Below are positions 6,218 to 12,650 of a stretch of DNA of 12,650 nt, piece by piece; position 1 is the stretch's first letter; every line of letters begins with the position of its first letter. A program made the translations under genes and the position numbers. The notes beneath the pieces are model-generated. The model had not been told where the DNA came from. It searched no databases and was given only the letters and a program-made list of their open reading frames with translations. Source of the stretch: SLFT01 sp964493075 (GTDB lineage: Bacteria; Hydrogenedentota; Hydrogenedentia; Hydrogenedentales; CAITNO01); contig CAZBNU010000107.1 of assembly GCA_964493075.1 (NCBI GenBank), positions 1 through 12,650 on the forward strand, given 5' to 3'.

Positions 6218-7108
6218 ATGAAACACTATAACGCCGAGAACCTGTTAGTGAAACCCGATGCTCTCTCGGAAGAACCGGGCTTACTGCTTAACATTACCCC
6301 GGAAAGCGCAGGATGGCAATATATTTCCTTTCAGGTGCGCACACTGGCCGCCGGAAATTCATGGCGATTCGAAACCGGTGACAACGAGCTGGCGCTGGTC
6401 AATCTCAGTGGAAAATATACCGTCGAATCAGATAAAGGCACTTGGTCTGGCATTGGCGGCAGACGTTCCCCTTTTGAGGGTGCGGCGCATGCGCTGTATC
6501 TTCCCCGCCAGACAGCATTTACCGTAACAGCCGAAGAAGCAGGCGAATTTGCCGTAACATGGTGTCCCACAAACGAAGACCATGATGCCTGGTTGATTAC
6601 GCCGGACAAGGTGAATAGCGGGTTGCGCGGCGGCGACAATGTAACCCGACAAATCAACGATCTGCTGCCGCCGGGTTCGCCGGTACATCGGCTGGTGCTG
6701 GTGGAAGTCTACACGCCGGGCGGCAACTGGAGCAGTTATCCCCCTCACAAGCACGATGTGCATATCGCAGATGCATCCGGCAACTTGATTGAATCCGATC
6801 TTGAAGAGGTGTATTACTACCGCATCAATCCCCCGCAAGGCTATGCGTTCCAGCGTGTGTATACCGATGAGACCTGCCCGCTGCACAAGGCAGGCTATCC
6901 CATTGATGCGGTAATGCTGGCACAGGACGGATGCGCCGTGCTGGTGCCCGAAGGCTATCATCCCGTGGTGAGCGCACCGGGCTACACCAGCTACTACCTG
7001 AACGTCCTCGCCGGAAGCGCTCAAAGCCTCGCCAACCAGGACGACCCCCGGTACAGTTGGGTAAAAGAAACCTATCGCTCGATGGATGATCGGTTGCCGT
7101 TGTATTAA
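6218..7108 (+). CDS. iolB: 5-deoxy-glucuronate isomerase IolB
   Basis: A 296-residue bicupin that isomerises 5-deoxy-D-glucuronate to 2-deoxy-5-keto-D-gluconate in cytoplasmic myo-inositol catabolism. The C-terminal cupin shows the family metal site: PPHKHD (His177, His179), LEEVYYYRINPPQG (Glu196) and VPEGYHPVVSAPGY (His248), then YYLNVLAG. The N-terminal cupin spans about residues 20-120. The start at 6218 has AAGGAA about 10 bases upstream and fits the family N-terminus. The same frame stays open to an ATG at 6137, which overlaps the aldolase stop as ATGA; that start would add 27 residues including a repeat-encoded (SVQ)n tract. It is probably cotranscribed with the aldolase. No iolC, iolD, iolE or iolG is present here, so the rest of the pathway must lie elsewhere or be absent. 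Identification is strong. Confidence 0.93.
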   Translation: MKHYNAENLLVKPDALSEEPGLLLNITPESAGWQYISFQVRTLAAGNSWRFETGDNELALVNLSGKYTVESDKGTWSGIGGRRSPFEGAAHALYLPRQTAFTVTAEEAGEFAVTWCPTNEDHDAWLITPDKVNSGLRGGDNVTRQINDLLPPGSPVHRLVLVEVYTPGGNWSSYPPHKHDVHIADASGNLIESDLEEVYYYRINPPQGYAFQRVYTDETCPLHKAGYPIDAVMLAQDGCAVLVPEGYHPVVSAPGYTSYYLNVLAGSAQSLANQDDPRYSWVKETYRSMDDRLPLY

Positions 7109-7220
7109 GGGGTAAAGAATACATGCGTTCAATGTCACCTATTTTCATAATCTCTATTGACTGATAATCCCAAACTCTTTTACAGGCCGCTTCACAATCA
7201 CGTAAGCGCAGGATAACAAA

Positions 7221-9209
7221 ATGAAGATTGCTGTTGTTTTCGTTTTGGTAGTATTGTGTATTGTCACGGTTAACGCGGAAGTTCAGGATTACCTGTTTAA
7301 ACTGCCGCAACCGAAAACGATTTTTCTTACGCCGGACATAGATACCTTTCCCCCACTCTATGAAGACGACCGGGGCGGTTCTTTTGGCGCATGGAGTTTC
7401 ACCATGATGTCGCTTTCGGGGTTGGCAGCGCTGGATACAACCAAAAACAATGGCGGCTGCATGGTGTGGGTACATAGCCCTGGCATTGAAAGTTATCCCA
7501 TTATCCTTGATGATATTATAAAGCGCACTGGCGCAGTCGTCAGCCCCATTCCCAGTCTCGAAGAAATGGTCGCGCTGGGCGTTGAAAAGGGTTGGGTGAA
7601 GGGCTATATCCTGTACCGCGCCGAAGGCAGCGAACGGAATGTGTATGACAAGATTGATCTTGCTGATCCTGCCTACAACAACTCCGCCAATGTCGCCACC
7701 AACCTTGCGGGACATCTGGGCGGGATTATTGTGGAGGAACGGGCGGAACCGGTATTCAAGGCGATGGGGCTGCACTGCCTGCTGGATGTGCGGGACAAGG
7801 ACGAGCGCTGGTGTTTTGAAAATCACAAAGAATTGTTCACGCGCAAGTCGCTCCATCTGATCGACCCCAAAGCACCGCACATGCGGGATTATGCCATTGC
7901 CACCCGTTCGATGTGCGTGTTCGGCGTGGTGCCCCTGGTGGATGAGGTGCTGCAATGGCTGGAACCAAACGCTCCCACGTTGGGTTGGAACGGCGGCGAC
8001 GAGCACACTTTTGTGGCGCAGTTGAGTCGTCATGCCCACTTCACCACGGCATCAAACTGGATCATGAATCTTCCCGTCATGAGCTGCCTGTCGACGGGAC
8101 AACAGGTGGCGTGGGAGGAACTGCAGGTCAACCGCAGGTCGCAGGCGGACCCCTTGCTGCTGGACTGGCCGGAGGACACCCACTTCACCAGTTTTGTGCT
8201 CAGCGACGGCGACAATGTGCAGTGGTTTATCGGCAATTTCATTAACCATCCCAACGGCTACTGGCAGGCGGAACATCGGGGCGCATTCCCCTTCGGCTGG
8301 ACCATGCCGGTGGACCACCTCAGCCAGGTCGCCCCTTCGATCCTTGCCTACCTCGCACGCACCGCTTCGCCCAATGATCAGGCCATCACCTTTCCGTCCG
8401 GCTACTACTATCCAGACGCCTATGGCAGCGCATTGCCCGGCGACACCGACTGGTATGAGGAGCGGGTGCGCATGTTTGCAGAACGCACCGGCCAACTCGG
8501 CGTACGAGTGCTGATCAACATTGCCGAGAACTGGGACGGTGACGGCGCCATGCACGGCTATCGTTGTTTCGCGCAGCAGATACCAGACATTGCTGGGGTG
8601 CTTGCCATGCAGTACCATCCCTATAACGCAGGCCGCGGCGCAGTTGCGTGGGTAGACGATAACAATCACCTTCCCGTACCGGTTGTCACGCCACGCTTTG
8701 CTATGTGGAGCGGCCTCTCCCATATTAAAGGCAACGGTTCCCCGGCGCTCGTGGCGCAACTGATCAACGAACAACCCCATGCGGGATTGCCGGACTCGCT
8801 GGAATACTTCGACTGGACCATTGTCCATGCGTGGTCAAGTTTCAAGCAGGCGAACACCTCTGAAAACATCCTCGCAGAGGAACTGAAGGATGGCAAGAAA
8901 CGCGAAAAGGGTGAGCACGTGCGCAACGCCTATGAACCTACGTGGTGGTGTGTGCAACGCCTGGCGCCCCATGTGCGTGTGGTATCCCCGGAAGAACTGC
9001 TATGGCGCATCCGCATCCACAGCAAACCCGCAGCAACACTCGATGCCCTTGCAAAACGCATGCAGAAAAACCCCGCCACACCGCCACACCAGCAGGCATT
9101 ACTGAATGCCTACCGCGAACAACTTGCCGCATCACCACCAGAAACGCCCGAGGCCATCCGTGTAGCCTTCTACCGACTCCAGGACGTTTATCTGGGGAAA
9201 GTGCTCTAA
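7221..9209 (+). CDS. Secreted GxGYxYP-family protein
   Basis: A 662-residue protein with a Sec signal peptide (hydrophobic residues 4-17, likely cleavage after VNA at 22). Its centre matches the GxGYxYP domain family: FVLSDGDNVQWF (SDGDN at 328-332), then FGWTMPVDHLSQVAPSIL and SGYYYPDAYG (393-402), the equivalent of the naming motif. The first Gly of GxGYxYP is Pro here (PSGYYYP). The region before 320 corresponds to the family's N-terminal domain. The family is thought to be carbohydrate-related but has no firmly established activity that I know of. Conserved acidic residues in SDGDN and Trp-rich segments suit a sugar-active site, by inference. The start at 7221 has AGGATAA upstream. It lies 112 bp after iolB and 153 bp before the phosphoesterase, all co-oriented. 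Periplasmic or extracellular location expected. Confidence 0.8.
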   Translation: MKIAVVFVLVVLCIVTVNAEVQDYLFKLPQPKTIFLTPDIDTFPPLYEDDRGGSFGAWSFTMMSLSGLAALDTTKNNGGCMVWVHSPGIESYPIILDDIIKRTGAVVSPIPSLEEMVALGVEKGWVKGYILYRAEGSERNVYDKIDLADPAYNNSANVATNLAGHLGGIIVEERAEPVFKAMGLHCLLDVRDKDERWCFENHKELFTRKSLHLIDPKAPHMRDYAIATRSMCVFGVVPLVDEVLQWLEPNAPTLGWNGGDEHTFVAQLSRHAHFTTASNWIMNLPVMSCLSTGQQVAWEELQVNRRSQADPLLLDWPEDTHFTSFVLSDGDNVQWFIGNFINHPNGYWQAEHRGAFPFGWTMPVDHLSQVAPSILAYLARTASPNDQAITFPSGYYYPDAYGSALPGDTDWYEERVRMFAERTGQLGVRVLINIAENWDGDGAMHGYRCFAQQIPDIAGVLAMQYHPYNAGRGAVAWVDDNNHLPVPVVTPRFAMWSGLSHIKGNGSPALVAQLINEQPHAGLPDSLEYFDWTIVHAWSSFKQANTSENILAEELKDGKKREKGEHVRNAYEPTWWCVQRLAPHVRVVSPEELLWRIRIHSKPAATLDALAKRMQKNPATPPHQQALLNAYREQLAASPPETPEAIRVAFYRLQDVYLGKVL

Positions 9210-9290
9210 AAAATTAAATGCGAGCATTATCTGCGACCAAGATTAAAGGACGTTAGGGGCAGGAAATAGAATTCCATGAGAATTTGCGTT

Positions 9291-9343
9291 CCAAAATAGG
9301 GATTTTGAAACGAGCTCTGTTGAGACTCATAACCTCATTTTGG
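9291..9343 (+). promoter_or_regulatory. Putative promoter with CAAAAT/ATTTTG operator half-sites
   Basis: TTGAAA (9305-9310) and CATAAC (9328-9333) are spaced by 17 bp, a moderate sigma-70 match upstream of the phosphoesterase gene. CAAAAT (9292-9297) and ATTTTG (9302-9307) form a perfect inverted repeat with a 4-base spacer running into the -35, and a third half-site ATTTTGG (9337-9343) lies just after the -10. This arrangement resembles a repressor operator. The rest of 9210-9362 shows nothing clear, and the ribosome binding site before 9363 is weak. Confidence 0.35.
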
Positions 9344-9362
9344 GGGTATCAAAGACATACAC

Positions 9363-11495
9363 ATGAACAGACGACAATTTCTATGCAACGTATCAGCCGT
9401 TACGGCAACTGCGCTTGGGACGCAACACTGGAACGCGCCTGTTTTTGCGGCATCCGGTGCGAACCAGTCCGGTGATAGACTGGAAGGGTTCATCGTCTCC
9501 GATGCGCACTTCGGTTGGGTGAATGAACAGCAACCCGACCCGGAGGAGCAGCGCCGCGCAATGGCGCATATACGGGAGCGCTTCCCCCATCTGGATGTGT
9601 TCATTGATACGGGCGACGCCCATCACGGTAATCTACGGGGCAAGGATGGCGATGTTGCCCGACGCGATTGGCTTGACATTATTGCCAACGGCGCAGGGCC
9701 TATACCCTTTCTGTATGTGCCCGGCAACCACGAAATCGAGGGCACCGCAGAAGGCGATCAGGAGGAACGCTGCTGTCGCCTCGGCAGTCTGTCCTGCCGC
9801 CCTTATTACAGTTTCGACATCAAGGGAATCCATTTTGTGTCCGTGCCCGAAATGATCCGCGCCGTCTATGTCACCCGCGAAACCCTGGAGTGGCTTGCCC
9901 TCGACCTGCGCGTCCACAGGGACAAAACCACCATCATCCTCTCCCACAATCACATATTGGACACTACCGGCCCCTTTGAAGCCGGATACCGCGGCGTGGT
10001 TAACAGCGATGCCTTACTGCACCTGTTTGCAGAGAACCCCCAGGTGATCGCGTGGATGCACGGCCACAATCATAACTACGAACTGGTGAAAAAAAATAAC
10101 GTGCTCTATGTGTCCAACGGCCGTATCGGCGGATTTGATCCCAGCCGCAACCTGACGGAAGGTTCCCACGGGTTGGGCGGCATGTACTTCGCTGTAACCG
10201 AATCAGGACTCACCGTCCGTTCCTACAGCGCCACCCGGAGCTGTTTTCTGGACGAAGTTAATCTGGAATCCCTGTCCGCCGCACTTGAAACTAAAACCTC
10301 CTTCTCGCCCAATGCGCCAAGCGCATACTCTTATGGATACGGCGGTGCACGGAACGGCCAGCGCATCCCGGTGAAGCATCATATTGCTGGCAACTCCTTA
10401 TCGCGTAGTCTCTATATTTCTTCAATAGCAGATGCCGTTTTCAATGACGACCCCGGTTTTACGCTGTATACGGCGCGCCACGAAGACAAACTCGGGAAAC
10501 CACCACAGCAAATGTTGATGGGCAGTGAAATCAGAGGGCCCGGCAAGACCTTCACCTGGGAGAATCCGGGCATCACAATTCTTCCTCCTGAAAATCCCAA
10601 AAAATCAATTCTATTTTCCATTCCCAAGGGCGGCGATGGACAGATTAAATACTACCGCTGCGCCCCGGGACATGCCTACTGTTTCCGTCTACACGTCCAT
10701 GCCGAATCGCCGGGCGTCCGGATTCGTATGCGGGCGTTGTTGACTGATACGAACAAAAAAACATTGCACACCCGGGAACAAGAGCATACGCTCATTGCAG
10801 GCGATCAGGTTTTGACTATGCAATGGGATATTCCAGCACTGGCGGACACCACCATCTACACCGATGCGGATAGCGATATCCAGACGCAGTTGGTAATCAC
10901 CAATGAAATAGCAGGTCTCGACAAACCCCTTCGCGTGCTACACACGGAACTGCTTGTGGACGATGCCGACGAAGCAACAAACACCTCCGGGATACGTTTG
11001 GATGGGAAAACATACACAGCATCAAATCCTCTTTCCGATGGCAACGTGGAATGCCTTCCCCTAGACGGCAAGACAAAGGCAGGCGAGGTTGTGGAGTGTC
11101 TTGCCAGCGGTAACCGGCGCATCACCTGGATCATCCGCGAGGAAGGCGACGCCGTGCAGGTGCGCAATGCCGTGGCAACAATGAAAGACGGCTGGCTTGA
11201 GATAGGGCCCGTACGTGCTGAATGGATGGACACACCGGTTATCGTTATTGCGCCCCTTGCCCCGCCAAAACAACCTCATGTATACAGGCTGAACAGCGTG
11301 TCATCGGCACGCATCCGACACAATTCTGATGGAAGCATTAAACTGGCGGATATGGTAACGACAAATGCTGCAACCATAGAAATACTGTCAAAAAACGCCC
11401 CTACTAGAATTGACGGGGGCACGTTGTTGTCTGCGAACGATGAATGCATTATCATAAAGACAGAAGCGAAGAATTTAACAATCCATTTCTTCTGA
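9363..11495 (+). CDS. Tat-exported calcineurin-like metallophosphoesterase with large C-terminal extension
   Basis: A 710-residue protein. The N-terminus MNRRQFLCNVSAVTATALG is a twin-arginine signal very like that of the sulfatase at 75-1637. Residues 42-290 are a calcineurin-like phosphoesterase domain with the dinuclear-metal motifs in order: SDAHFG (Asp47, His49), DTGDAHHG (Asp85), GNHE (Asn122, His123), SHNH (His195), GHNHNY (His235, His237). These act on phosphomonoesters, diesters or nucleotides; the substrate here is not evident. Residues about 330-710 match nothing I recognise. They appear beta-rich with several blocks (for example 380-520 and 545-640) and may bind a carbohydrate or be a wall-associated module. 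The start at 9363 places RR at residues 3-4 as expected, although its ribosome binding site is weak. It may be separately regulated from the gene before it. The phosphoesterase assignment is firm; the C-terminal role is unknown. Confidence 0.9.
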   Translation: MNRRQFLCNVSAVTATALGTQHWNAPVFAASGANQSGDRLEGFIVSDAHFGWVNEQQPDPEEQRRAMAHIRERFPHLDVFIDTGDAHHGNLRGKDGDVARRDWLDIIANGAGPIPFLYVPGNHEIEGTAEGDQEERCCRLGSLSCRPYYSFDIKGIHFVSVPEMIRAVYVTRETLEWLALDLRVHRDKTTIILSHNHILDTTGPFEAGYRGVVNSDALLHLFAENPQVIAWMHGHNHNYELVKKNNVLYVSNGRIGGFDPSRNLTEGSHGLGGMYFAVTESGLTVRSYSATRSCFLDEVNLESLSAALETKTSFSPNAPSAYSYGYGGARNGQRIPVKHHIAGNSLSRSLYISSIADAVFNDDPGFTLYTARHEDKLGKPPQQMLMGSEIRGPGKTFTWENPGITILPPENPKKSILFSIPKGGDGQIKYYRCAPGHAYCFRLHVHAESPGVRIRMRALLTDTNKKTLHTREQEHTLIAGDQVLTMQWDIPALADTTIYTDADSDIQTQLVITNEIAGLDKPLRVLHTELLVDDADEATNTSGIRLDGKTYTASNPLSDGNVECLPLDGKTKAGEVVECLASGNRRITWIIREEGDAVQVRNAVATMKDGWLEIGPVRAEWMDTPVIVIAPLAPPKQPHVYRLNSVSSARIRHNSDGSIKLADMVTTNAATIEILSKNAPTRIDGGTLLSANDECIIIKTEAKNLTIHFF

Positions 11496-11544
11496 CGCTC
11501 GCGTATCACGAATTCACGAAATATGCCGGAAGAAACTGAGATGC

Positions 11545-11575
11545 TTGGCACTTCATACATCGAATCTGTTATGAT
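11545..11575 (+). promoter_or_regulatory. Sigma-70-type promoter for the PHP gene
   Basis: TTGGCA (11545-11550) and TATGAT (11570-11575) are separated by 19 bp, and TG one base before the -10 gives an extended -10 (TGTTATGAT). A start near 11582 leaves a leader of about 79 bases before the ATG at 11661. The long spacer lowers confidence. The rest of 11496-11660 holds two tiny inverted repeats (11586-11600 and 11631-11642) of doubtful meaning. Confidence 0.4.
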
Positions 11576-11660
11576 CGTTTGCATTGCAAGATGTTCTTGC
11601 TTTCGACCCAATAACCCTCCACAAGTCGCTGCCTGTTCAGGCATTTAAGAAAGGAATACC

Positions 11661-12650
11661 ATGTCGCTTAGTGAAGCGTATGAAAAGCAGTTGGATAGTT
11701 TTGATGCCACCGAAAGACAGGAAGCGCTGGACGCGCTTATTGAGGGCGCCAACACAGGGGAAATCAATCTGCCAGAACCCGGCGACCATTTCAACCTGCA
11801 TTGTCACTCCTTCTTCTCCTTCAACGGTTATGGCTATTCTCCCACCGGCCTGGTCTGGCGGGGAAGAACCGCTGGCCTCTGCGGCATGGCCCTCATTGAT
11901 TTCGACGTGCTGGATGGGGTGGATGAATTCCTCAACGGTTGCAACACGCTCGGACTTTATGCGGGCGCAGGTCTGGAAACGCGGGTCTTCGTAAAAGAGT
12001 TTGCGGCAGATGAAATCAACTCGCCCGGCGAACCAGGCATCGCCTACCACATAGGCATGGGGTTCGTCTCTTCATCCGTATCCGGGCAGGATGCCGCCTT
12101 GTTGGGGGGATTCAAGGATATGGCCCAAAAACGCAGCCAGGCCATCATCCAGCGGGTCAATACCCTACTCGAAGAAATTGCGCTAGATTACGAAAGTGAT
12201 GTGCTTCCCCTGACCCCTGCAGGTAATGCCACAGAGCGTCATCTATGCAGCGCCTACGACGAAAAAGCGCGTACTCTATATGAAAACACCGCCACACTGG
12301 CCGCTTACTGGGCAAATAAACTGGGCTTGCTGGAAGACCAAGTGGCAACACTGCTTGCCGATCCGCCTGTTTTTCAGGGGGTATTGCGCAGTAAAACCAT
12401 GAAAGCCGGCGGCGTGGGATATGTAAAGGCGCAAAGCGATGAGTTTCCCTCTCTTGATGAGGTCAACCAACTGATTCTTTCCAACGGCGCAATACCCACG
12501 TTTGCGTTTCTGGACGGCACTTCTTCCGGCGAAGCCAGAATGGACGAATTACTGGATACAATGGTGAGATCCGGCGTTGCAGCGGTAAACATCATACCGG
12601 ATCGCAACTGGAACATCACGGATGCCGCCACCAAGGAATTAAAACTAAAA
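11661..12650 (+). CDS. PHP-domain protein, 3' end beyond window
   Basis: An open frame of 330 codons still running at the window end. LHCHSFFSFNGYGYSP (46-61) is the HxH signature of PHP (polymerase and histidinol phosphatase) metal-dependent phosphoesterases. Further expected ligands are ALIDFDVLDGVDEF (77-90), Glu106 in AGLETRVF, and His130 in AYHIGMGF. The usual D-H pair of the second PHP motif is D-F here (Asp80, Phe81), which may mean altered metal binding or a subfamily trait. Residues 140-260 are largely helical, and VNIIPDRNWNI near the visible end resumes a barrel-like pattern; the last PHP motifs must lie beyond 12650. The start at 11661 has AAAGGAA about 7 bases upstream. No signal peptide, so cytoplasmic. 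The substrate is unknown. It follows the exported phosphoesterase by 166 bp on the same strand with its own candidate promoter. Confidence 0.82.
   Translation, partial: MSLSEAYEKQLDSFDATERQEALDALIEGANTGEINLPEPGDHFNLHCHSFFSFNGYGYSPTGLVWRGRTAGLCGMALIDFDVLDGVDEFLNGCNTLGLYAGAGLETRVFVKEFAADEINSPGEPGIAYHIGMGFVSSSVSGQDAALLGGFKDMAQKRSQAIIQRVNTLLEEIALDYESDVLPLTPAGNATERHLCSAYDEKARTLYENTATLAAYWANKLGLLEDQVATLLADPPVFQGVLRSKTMKAGGVGYVKAQSDEFPSLDEVNQLILSNGAIPTFAFLDGTSSGEARMDELLDTMVRSGVAAVNIIPDRNWNITDAATKELKLK

Noticed and set aside
7157..7186. A promoter TTGACT...TTACAG before the GxGYxYP gene.
   Set aside because: The -10 match is poor (two of six bases), and no better pair was found in 7109-7220.
6825..8039. 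Minus-strand frame of 404 codons opposite iolB and the GxGYxYP gene.
   Set aside because: It spans two well-supported plus-strand genes and the gap between them, and shows no family motif.
8052..8828. Minus-strand frame of 258 codons opposite the GxGYxYP gene.
   Set aside because: It is fully antisense to a protein with conserved SDGDN and GYYYP motifs; no supporting start signal was seen.
11586..11600. Hairpin GCAAGA-TGT-TCTTGC as a terminator after the phosphoesterase gene.
   Set aside because: The stem is only 6 bp, has little G+C and is followed by TTTCG rather than a T-run; it also lies inside the likely leader of the PHP gene.

Overview
The window looks like a metagenome-assembled scaffold from a Gram-negative, moderately GC-rich environmental bacterium. 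A block of exactly 100 N (3743-3842) marks a scaffold join. The taxon cannot be fixed from sequence alone. A Tat-exported sulfatase, a GxGYxYP protein, a GxxExxY protein, a lipobox glycine-zipper protein and short dispersed repeats together would suit a PVC-type lineage (Lentisphaerota, Planctomycetota) or Hydrogenedentota. That placement is inference.

Layout. (1) 75-1637 (+): Tat-exported formylglycine sulfatase. (2) 1667-2292: an AT-richer cassette holding a GxxExxY gene on the minus strand (1699-2100). An exact 24-bp direct repeat flanks it, and two tandem copies of a ~94-bp unit lie upstream. (3) 2294-3265 (-): FMN-dependent nitronate monooxygenase/FabK-like enzyme, divergent from (4) ispG (3446-4229, +), whose middle third is lost in the N gap. 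(5) 4226-4936 (-): an outer-membrane-type glycine-zipper lipoprotein followed by a two-helix membrane protein; the latter overlaps the ispG stop by 4 bp. (6) 5112-12650 (+): five co-oriented genes: a class II fructose-bisphosphate-type aldolase, iolB, a secreted GxGYxYP protein, a Tat-exported metallophosphoesterase with a large unassigned C-terminal half, and a PHP-domain protein cut by the window end.

How the genes may work together. The aldolase and iolB are 77 bp apart. IolB makes 2-deoxy-5-keto-gluconate, which after phosphorylation is cleaved in myo-inositol catabolism by a class II aldolase of this superfamily (IolJ). The aldolase keeps all metal and catalytic residues but has His where its close relatives have Asp in the NxDTDTQ motif. 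It may therefore be a recruited IolJ-like enzyme. The exported sulfatase, phosphoesterase and GxGYxYP protein fit a scavenging lifestyle that removes sulfate and phosphate decorations from polymers or inositol derivatives.

The most unusual structural signal is three unrelated short repeats, all with a 9-bp (three-codon) period, in three intergenic spaces. In two cases the adjacent reading frame stays open through the repeat, so it could add residues to the N-terminus of a neighbouring protein. I found no rRNA, tRNA, CRISPR array or transposase, and no gene-free stretch exceeds 300 bases.
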